Shown in pieces: positions 58,331 to 64,000 of a DNA stretch of 64,000 nt. Numbering within the stretch: the first letter of the stretch is position 1; the number at the start of each line of letters is the position of its first letter. The notes under the pieces were generated by a model, which made no database searches, was not told the origin of the DNA, and saw only the letters and a list, made by a program, of their open reading frames with translations. Source of the DNA: Lentzea guizhouensis (GTDB lineage: Bacteria; Actinomycetota; Actinomycetes; Mycobacteriales; Pseudonocardiaceae); contig NZ_CP016793.1 in the NCBI RefSeq assembly GCF_001701025.1, positions 4,526,001-4,590,000 of the forward strand. Direction: 5' to 3'. Both the position numbers and the translations under genes were made by a program.

Positions 58331-58362
58331 GTTCAACTGACAACGACCCCGGTCTGTTGAAC
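58331..58362. promoter_or_regulatory. dyad in the pspA upstream region
   Basis: GTTCAACTGAC (58331-58341) and GTCTGTTGAAC (58352-58362) are an 11-bp inverted pair with one mismatch, 205 bases before pspA. The whole 58192-58566 gap holds only this, the clgR terminator and presumably the pspA promoter; no ClgR-box match was found in it. Confidence 0.35.
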
Positions 58363-58566
58363 ACGAGACAACGGCTTGGCCACAGCGGGCGGGGTCACCG
58401 CGTCGAGGGGCGCGGGTGCGGGCAGGATTGCACGTCGTCAGGCGTGTTCTCCTAAGTCCCGGGGTGGGTCAGGGTGTTCCCGGATATCTCCCCGTGTCGG
58501 TGGATACCCCGGCGCACAATTGAGACGATGGATCCAACACCGGCACCGAGAAGGCAGGCGTAGGAG

Positions 58567-59418
58567 ATGGCCAGTCCGTTCGTGAAGTTCTGGAAGTACC
58601 TGATGGCATCGTTCTCGTCCAAGATCGACGAGCACGCTGACCCCAAGGTGCAGATCCAGCAGGCCATCGAGGAGGCGCAGCGTCAGCACCAGGCGCTCTC
58701 TCAGCAGGCCGCGGCCGTGATCGGCAACCAGCGGCAGCTGGAGATGAAGCTGAACCGGCAGCTGGGCGACGTCGAGAAGCTGCAGGCCTCCGCCCGTCAG
58801 GCGCTCGTGCTCGCCGACGAGGCGCGCTCGAAGGGCGACGAGCAGAAGGCCACCCAGTTCGAGAACGCCGCGCAGGGCTTCGCCACCCAGCTCGTCACCG
58901 CTGAGCAGGGCATCGAGGACCTCAAGACGCTGCACGACCAGTCGCTGCAGGCCGCCGCACAGGCCAAGCAGGCCGTCGAGCGCAACTCGATGATGCTGCA
59001 GCAGAAGCTGGCCGAGCGCACGAAGCTGCTGAGCCAGCTGGAGCAGGCGAAGATGCAGGAGCAGGTCTCCGCGTCGCTGAACCAGATGAGCGAGCTCGCC
59101 GCGCCCGGCAACGTGCCGTCCCTCGAAGAGGTCCGCGACAAGATCGAGAAGCGCTACTCGACCGCGCTGGGGTCCGCCGAGCTCGCCCAGAACTCGGTGC
59201 AGGGCCGCATGCTCGAGGTGCAGGCCTCGACCACGCAGATGGCCGGCTCGTCGCGCCTGGAGCAGATCCGCGCGTCCATGCACGGCGGTCAGGCGAACAC
59301 GCCGCAGCAGGTGACGGCGGGCAACAGCGCGGCCGCGCAGATCCAGGCTGAGATCGCGCAGCGCGTCCAGCAGGAGCAGAAGACCACGCAGCAGCAGGTC
59401 CCGCCGGCTCAGAACTGA
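58567..59418 (+). CDS. pspA: phage-shock protein A (PspA/IM30)
   Basis: 283 residues. Almost wholly coiled coil: [20 protein letters not shown] at the start, the [20 protein letters not shown] helix, long Gln/Ala-rich hairpin helices and a ~60-residue Gln/Thr tail. PspA oligomers coat and stabilise damaged membrane and, in mycobacteria, bind ClgR. ATG after GTAGGAG. Confidence 0.95.
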   Translation: MASPFVKFWKYLMASFSSKIDEHADPKVQIQQAIEEAQRQHQALSQQAAAVIGNQRQLEMKLNRQLGDVEKLQASARQALVLADEARSKGDEQKATQFENAAQGFATQLVTAEQGIEDLKTLHDQSLQAAAQAKQAVERNSMMLQQKLAERTKLLSQLEQAKMQEQVSASLNQMSELAAPGNVPSLEEVRDKIEKRYSTALGSAELAQNSVQGRMLEVQASTTQMAGSSRLEQIRASMHGGQANTPQQVTAGNSAAAQIQAEIAQRVQQEQKTTQQQVPPAQN

Positions 59419-59441
59419 GCCACCGGGGGAGGAGTCAGCAG

Positions 59442-60269
59442 GTGATCATGGAGCCCTGGAGAAACCGTCCCAACAACGAGATCGTCCGCAAGGTCGCCGG
59501 CGAGTTGGGTGCGTCGCTCCAGGGCCACCCGCTGGCCGAGCAGGCGCGCTACCGGCTGCAGAAGTGGAACGACCCGGTCGCGAAGCTCGAGCGCAAGCGC
59601 AAGCGCACCAACGCCGTGCTCACGTTCTGGGCGATCCTGATCACGATGCTCGGCACGCTGGCCGTCTTCGGCTTCACCGGCGTGCTGGGCACCTGGGCCG
59701 CCGTGGCCGGCTCGATCGGCGCCGCCGTGCCCTCGGTCCTCGCCGTGCGCAGCGGCTTGAAGCTGCGCGAGCTGAACGTGGCCAGGCAGCGGCTCGCGCT
59801 GAGCCCACCGCCTCCGCCCCGGCCGCCGCTGCCCGCGCACATCTCCGCCGCGCGGGCGCCGATGGAGAAGCTGCACAGCGCCGAGGACACGATGACCGAG
59901 CTGCTCAAGCAGCTCGACTCGCCGACGCTCACCTCGTTGCCGACCGAGTCGATCCAGCACGCCCGCCAGACCGCCCAGGAGGCGTCCGCGGCCATCCGTT
60001 CGGTGTCGGCGCAGCTGCAGGCCGTCGAACGGGCCCGGGACACCGCTCCGCACCTGGAGCGCACGGCGTTGATCGAGGGCGTGCGGGTGCTCAGGGTCCA
60101 ACTGGCGGACGGCGTGGACCGCTACTGTGCGTTGGTGGCCGCCGCGGGGCAGGCGCTCGCGGCGAGCACGGCCTACACGGATCCGCGCACGGTGCTGGAC
60201 GACGCCACCGACCACATGGCCGGCCTCGCCTCGGCGATGCGCGACGTGTCAGGCTATTCAGCGTATTAA
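59442..60269 (+). CDS. pspM: PspM-like membrane partner of PspA
   Basis: 275 residues from GTG 59442. Two adjacent membrane helices (~55-105; AVLTFWAILITMLGTLAVFG and TWAAVAGSIGAAVPSVLAVR), a Pro-rich segment (PPPPPRPPLP) and a C-terminal helical domain. Same place and plan as M. tuberculosis Rv2743c (PspM), which anchors PspA at the membrane. 23 bases after pspA, same operon. No clear pspN follows. Confidence 0.82.
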   Translation: MIMEPWRNRPNNEIVRKVAGELGASLQGHPLAEQARYRLQKWNDPVAKLERKRKRTNAVLTFWAILITMLGTLAVFGFTGVLGTWAAVAGSIGAAVPSVLAVRSGLKLRELNVARQRLALSPPPPPRPPLPAHISAARAPMEKLHSAEDTMTELLKQLDSPTLTSLPTESIQHARQTAQEASAAIRSVSAQLQAVERARDTAPHLERTALIEGVRVLRVQLADGVDRYCALVAAAGQALAASTAYTDPRTVLDDATDHMAGLASAMRDVSGYSAY

Positions 60270-60360
60270 TCGTCACGCTGGGTAATCACATACGTCTATC
60301 GGCGTGGAATGCTGGAGATATTTACGGCAATCGTGTGATTATCAGACCGTTATCTAGCCG
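60270..60360. promoter_or_regulatory. A/T-rich upstream region with an inverted pair
   Basis: Unusually A/T-rich for this window. TAATCACA (60283-60290) and TGTGATTA (60334-60341) are inverted copies 43 bases apart, flanking GAGATATTTACGG. Likely the control region of the uracil permease gene at 60436. Confidence 0.35.
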
Positions 60361-60435
60361 TGGCCACTACCAGGCGTGGCAGGATTCCGGGGCCGGGCAG
60401 CGGGAAGTCCGGGTGGGTTGCCGGGAGGCAGTGCG

Positions 60436-61692
60436 TTGGCGTTGTGGACCGTGCACGGGGACGGTCGGATCACCGACAGTGAGACCGTCGCACCGCAGGA
60501 GCGGGTGAGCTGGCCGCTGACCGTCGGGTTCGGCGTGCAGCACCTGGTCGCCATGTTCGGCGCCACGGTGATCGTGCCCACCGCCACGGGTCTCCCCGTC
60601 GCCACCACGCTGCTCTTCTCCGGCCTCGGCACGCTGCTGTTCCTGCTGATCACCAAGAACCGCGTCCCCAGCTACCTCGGCTCGTCCTTCGCGTTCGTCG
60701 CACCGCTGGTCGCCGCCCGCGAACAGGGCATCGCCGCCCAGCTCGGCGGCGTGGTCGCGGCCGGGCTGCTGGTGATCGTCATCGGCATCGCGGTCAAGGC
60801 GCTCGGCGTGCGGCTGCTGGAGACGGTCATGCCGCCGGTCGTCACCGGCGCCGTCGTGATCATCATCGGCCTCAACCTCTCGCACCAGGCCACCTCGCAC
60901 TTCGCGGAGCAGCCGGCGCTCGCGGCGATCACGACCGGGGTGATCCTGCTGGCCGGGGTGCTCGGCCGCGGGGTGCTGTTCCGGTTCTCGGTGCTGTTCG
61001 GGTTCGTCGCCGTGTGGGTCGGCGGCGTGCTGGCCGGCGCGGTGCCGCCGGCGAAGTTCGCGGCGTTGCGCGACGCGGCCTGGGTGGGCCTGCCGCAGCT
61101 GCACCAGCCGGAGCTGCGCCCGTCCGTCGTGCTGCTGATGCTGCCGGTGGTGATCGTCCTGGTCGCCGAGGTCGTCGGGCACGTCAAGGCGGTGGCCGCG
61201 CTGACCGGCCGCAACCTCGACGGCAGCGCCGGTGACGCGATCATCGCCAACGGCCTGTCCACGGCGTTGTCCGGCCTGGGCGGCGGCGTGGGCACGACGA
61301 CGTACTCCGAGAACATCGGCGTGATGGCCGTGACCCGCATCTACACGACGGCGGCGTTCGCGATCGCCGGGGTGATCTCCGTGCTGCTCGCGTTCTCCCC
61401 GAAGGCCATCGCGCTGTTCGGCACCATCCCGCCCGGAGTCCTGGGCGGGTGCACGCTGGTGCTCTACGGCCTGATCGTGCTCATCGGCGTGCGGATCTGG
61501 ATGGACCGCGGCGTCGACCTCACCAACCCGGTCAACGCCATGGTCGGCGGTGCCGCGCTGGTCGCCGGTGTCGGCGACCTGACCATCGAGATCGGTGAGC
61601 TGAAGATGGGCGGCCTGGTGTGGGGATCGCTGCTCGTGGTGATCCTGCACCCGGTGATGCGCTGGCTACGCGCCGCCCGGCACACCTCGTAG
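60436..61692 (+). CDS. NCS2-family uracil/xanthine permease
   Basis: 418 residues from TTG 60436, chosen because GGGAGG (60423-60428) is well placed; GTG 60376 would add 20 residues. About 12-14 helices. NCS2 landmarks are [56 protein letters not shown] and [14 protein letters not shown]. Proton-coupled uptake of uracil is the best guess. Convergent with pyrD (27-base overlap at the ends), which also serves pyrimidine supply. Confidence 0.92.
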   Translation: MALWTVHGDGRITDSETVAPQERVSWPLTVGFGVQHLVAMFGATVIVPTATGLPVATTLLFSGLGTLLFLLITKNRVPSYLGSSFAFVAPLVAAREQGIAAQLGGVVAAGLLVIVIGIAVKALGVRLLETVMPPVVTGAVVIIIGLNLSHQATSHFAEQPALAAITTGVILLAGVLGRGVLFRFSVLFGFVAVWVGGVLAGAVPPAKFAALRDAAWVGLPQLHQPELRPSVVLLMLPVVIVLVAEVVGHVKAVAALTGRNLDGSAGDAIIANGLSTALSGLGGGVGTTTYSENIGVMAVTRIYTTAAFAIAGVISVLLAFSPKAIALFGTIPPGVLGGCTLVLYGLIVLIGVRIWMDRGVDLTNPVNAMVGGAALVAGVGDLTIEIGELKMGGLVWGSLLVVILHPVMRWLRAARHTS

Positions 61693-62661
61693 CGCCTTGT
61701 TGATCCGGCTGACCAGGCCGGGACCCTCGTAGATGAACCCGGTGTAGAGCTGCACCAGGCTCGCGCCCGCGTCGATCATGCGCTGGGCGTCGTCCGGCGT
61801 CGCGATGCCGCCGACCCCGATCACCGGCAGGTCGCTGTTCTTCGTGATGAACCGGACCACGTCGTTCGCCCGCCGGGTCAGCGGGCGGCCGCTCAGACCG
61901 CCCGTCTCGTCCCTGTGGTGGCTGCTCAGGCCCTCACGGCTCACCGTGGTGTTGGTGGCGATCAGGCCCTTGATGCCGTGGTCCTCGCACACCTGGACGA
62001 CCTCCGCGATGGCGTCCTCGGTGAGGTCGGGCGCGATCTTGACGAGCATCGGCTTGTCGGTGGCCCGCGTCAGCGCCTGCACCAGCTCGGTGAGCGCGCC
62101 CTTGTCCTGCAGGCTGCGCAGGCCAGGCGTGTTCGGCGAGCTGACGTTGATCGCGTAGTAGTCGCCGTGGTCCTGCAAGGCGCTCAGCGAGTTCAGGTAG
62201 TCCTCGACGGCGTGCTCGACCGGCGTGACCTTGGACTTGCCCAGGCTGATGCCCAGCGGGGCGCGCAGCGTGGTCTTGTCGAGCTTCGCCGCGAGCGCGC
62301 GCGCTCCGGCGTTGTTGAAGCCCATCCGGTTGATGATCGCCTCGTCCTCGCGCAGGCGGAACAGCCGCGGCTTGGGGTTGCCCGGCTGCGCGTGCCACGT
62401 GACGGTGCCGACCTCGACGAACCCGAACCCCAGCGCGGCCCACGCCGGCAGCGCGCGCCCGTCCTTGTCCAGCCCGGCGGCGAGACCGACCGGGTTGGGG
62501 AAGCGGACGCCGAACACGGTGCGCGGGTTGTCCTGGCCCCGCGCGAACCTGGCCAGCGGGCTGAGCCGCGCCATGGCGTTGAGCGTGGTCTCGTGGACCC
62601 GCTCCGCGTCGCCGCCGTGCATCGAGAACAACGCCTTGCGAACCACCTGCTTGTAGACCAC
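61666..62661 (-). CDS. pyrD: quinone-dependent dihydroorotate dehydrogenase (class 2)
   Basis: 331 residues. N-terminal membrane-associating helices ([20 protein letters not shown]), FMN site [20 protein letters not shown], catalytic Ser region [19 protein letters not shown], and [29 protein letters not shown]. Oxidises dihydroorotate to orotate with quinone. GTG start; TATAGG (62670-62675, minus strand) may be its -10. Confidence 0.96.
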   Translation of the reverse strand: MVYKQVVRKALFSMHGGDAERVHETTLNAMARLSPLARFARGQDNPRTVFGVRFPNPVGLAAGLDKDGRALPAWAALGFGFVEVGTVTWHAQPGNPKPRLFRLREDEAIINRMGFNNAGARALAAKLDKTTLRAPLGISLGKSKVTPVEHAVEDYLNSLSALQDHGDYYAINVSSPNTPGLRSLQDKGALTELVQALTRATDKPMLVKIAPDLTEDAIAEVVQVCEDHGIKGLIATNTTVSREGLSSHHRDETGGLSGRPLTRRANDVVRFITKNSDLPVIGVGGIATPDDAQRMIDAGASLVQLYTGFIYEGPGLVSRINKALRGVPGGA

Positions 62662-62724
62662 GCGGTCACCCTATAACGGCAGCTCAGGGTGGGCGCGCGC
62701 CGGTCGTCCCGGTCGAGGCGCAGC

Positions 62725-63975
62725 TCAGGACGGCTTGGGCACCTTCACCGTCGCCTGCTCGTCGAGCGGCACGGCCGGCTTGGCCAGGAACCGCACCGGC
62801 AACGACCGCAGGCCGCGGCTGCCCAGCGACACCCGCCAGCCCAGCGGCTGCGCGGTGTCGAGCGCCAGCGTGGTGCAGCGCGAGAGCAACGTCCGGAACG
62901 CCACCTCGCCCTCCAGCCTCGCCATCGGCGCGCCCAGGCAGAAGTGCATGCCGTGCCCGAACGCCAGGTGCTGCCGGTCCGCGCGTTCGATGTTGAGCTG
63001 GTCGGCGCGCGGGTACCGGCTGGTGTCGCGGTCGGCGGAGGCCAGCGACAGCAGCACGACGTCACCGGCGGGGATCTGCACGCCGCCGATCGTCAGGTCC
63101 TGGCTCGCGAACCGCAGCAGGTGCGAGGTGGGGCCGTCGAACCGCAGGAACTCCTCGATCGCGCCGGGCAGCAACGACGACGAGCGCTGCAGCAGCTCCA
63201 GCTGTTCGGGGTGGCGCAGCAACGCCAGCGTGCCGTTGCCGACCAGGTCCACCGCCGTCGTGTAGCCCGCCACGAGCAGCAGGAACGCCAGCGACGCGAG
63301 CTCGCGGTCGGTCAGCGCGGCCTCGCCCGTGGCACGGGCCAGCCCGCCGATCAGGTCGTCGTCGCCGGAGGTCCGCTTGTGCGCCACCAGGTCCTGCAGG
63401 TACCCGGACGCCTCCTCGCGGGCGGAGCCGGCGTCACCGTCGGCGAGCCCGGTGACCACGTCCGCCCAGTACCGGAAGTTCTCCTGGTCGACCGCCGGCA
63501 CGCCGAGCAGCTCCATCAGCAGGGTGATCGGCAGCGGGGCCGCGAAGTCCGCGACCAGGTCGCAGCGGCCGGCGTCGGCGAAGGAGTCCACCAGTGACGC
63601 CGCCAGCTGCTCGGCCCGCGGGCGCAGCGCGGCGATGCGGCGCGGGGTCAGCTCGCTCGACACGGCCCGGCGCAGGCGGGTGTGGTCGGGGGCATCGGCG
63701 TTCATCATGTGGTCGGACAGGTCGCCGAACCACCACGACGCGAAGTGCGGGTGGCCGCGCAGGGGTCCGGCGAGCGCGGTGCCGTGCGAGGACAGCAGCG
63801 GGTGGTCCAACGCGGCCCGCACGTCGCGGTAGCGGGTCACGAGCCACATGGGCACGCCGAAGTTCTCGACCCGGTGCACGGGACCTGCCTCACGCAGGCT
63901 CGTCAGCACCGAGTACGGGTCGTCGGTGAAGCCCGGGCGCAACGCATCCAGATTTACCGCCATGTCGAAGGACAC
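62725..63975 (-). CDS. cytochrome P450 with atypical I-helix
   Basis: 416 residues from GTG 63975 (ATG 63963 and TTG 63999 are alternatives). Heme loop FGHGMHFCLGAPMARLE, ExxR in AIEEFLRFDGP, and APDHTRLRRAVSSELTPRRI. In the I helix the usual AGHETT is AGYTTAVDL: the acidic residue is Thr while the following Thr is kept. Bacterial class I P450 needing ferredoxin; no redox partner is adjacent. Substrate unknown. Same strand as pyrD, 63 bases apart. Confidence 0.9.
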   Translation of the reverse strand: MSFDMAVNLDALRPGFTDDPYSVLTSLREAGPVHRVENFGVPMWLVTRYRDVRAALDHPLLSSHGTALAGPLRGHPHFASWWFGDLSDHMMNADAPDHTRLRRAVSSELTPRRIAALRPRAEQLAASLVDSFADAGRCDLVADFAAPLPITLLMELLGVPAVDQENFRYWADVVTGLADGDAGSAREEASGYLQDLVAHKRTSGDDDLIGGLARATGEAALTDRELASLAFLLLVAGYTTAVDLVGNGTLALLRHPEQLELLQRSSSLLPGAIEEFLRFDGPTSHLLRFASQDLTIGGVQIPAGDVVLLSLASADRDTSRYPRADQLNIERADRQHLAFGHGMHFCLGAPMARLEGEVAFRTLLSRCTTLALDTAQPLGWRVSLGSRGLRSLPVRFLAKPAVPLDEQATVKVPKPS

Positions 63976-64000
63976 GGCCGGGGGAGCGTCTCGGTTCAAC

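Noticed and set aside
60436..63975. Biosynthetic gene cluster around the P450
   Set aside because: Neighbours are pyrD and a uracil permease; no synthase or tailoring genes, and the window ends there.

Overview
The window is chromosomal DNA from a high-GC actinobacterium. Supporting signs are the strong G/C third-position bias, many GTG starts, long tail-to-head gene runs with 4-base ATGA/GTGA overlaps, a clgR-pspA-pspM stress locus, actinobacterial versions of NusA, RimP and PNPase, a large AfsR/SARP regulator and a secreted prokaryotic phospholipase A2. The order rimP-nusA-ylxR-infB ... rbfA-DHH-dinF-like MATE ... truB-ribF ... rpsO-pnp-M16-dapB ... thyX-dapA-rnj ... ftsK-argA-pgsA-clgR-pspA-pspM follows the Mycobacterium tuberculosis Rv2842c to Rv2743c block as I know it, with insertions. 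Gene content (SARP, P450, GlxA regulator, imine-reductase-like gene) points to the Pseudonocardiales (Saccharothrix/Lentzea/Actinosynnema-like); the genus is inference.

Layout. 1-7.9 kb: accessory genes (membrane proteins, YjbQ, hexapeptide acetyltransferase, GlxA regulator divergent from an imine-reductase-like gene, short glycosyltransferase, thioesterase-like protein, class V aminotransferase). 7.9-8.75 kb: two genes broken by frameshifts. 8.87-14.75 kb: rimP-nusA-ylxR-infB-DUF503-rbfA translation/transcription operon. 14.9-23.6 kb: DHH phosphoesterase, ROK protein, MATE, MFS, truB, ribF, an HTH/RNA-ligase-like pair. 23.7-29.1 kb: rpsO-pnp-M16 peptidase-dapB-TM protein. 29.1-37.3 kb: accessory genes (ArsR/SRPBCC, DedA-like, GNAT, YcaQ-like, aldo-keto reductase/TetR, SUKH, ribbon-helix-helix/DUF4097). 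37.4-43.6 kb: thyX, ACT protein, Ser/Thr kinase, lipoprotein, TIGR03085, dapA, rnj. 43.7-49.7 kb: a solitary ATP-synthase-a-like gene, methyltransferase, SARP, membrane protein, acyltransferase. 49.8-60.3 kb: ftsK, PLA2, MerR, argA-type GNAT, rimO-pgsA-pncC, clgR, pspA, pspM. 60.4-64 kb: uracil permease convergent with pyrD, and a cytochrome P450.

Outside the coding regions, three signals stand out. About 18 genes have a TANNNT -10 box 5-8 bases before the start codon, so leaderless transcripts seem common, and this decides several starts. A 22-bp stem-loop covers the ribosome-binding site of the solitary atpB-like gene. Four 11-bp direct repeats sit in front of the SARP gene, as expected of a SARP operator. 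Two MITE-like inverted-repeat elements ending in CTAG, a dispersed intergenic repeat, candidate TetR, ClgR and AraC operators, and structured leaders before rimP, rpsO and pnp were also found.

Caution: frameshifts occur in five places (imine reductase, two genes before rimP, infB linker, MATE N-terminus), mostly in G/C-rich or repetitive DNA. Because infB is essential, at least some are probably sequencing errors rather than gene decay. I saw no tRNA, rRNA, CRISPR array, transposase or prophage.
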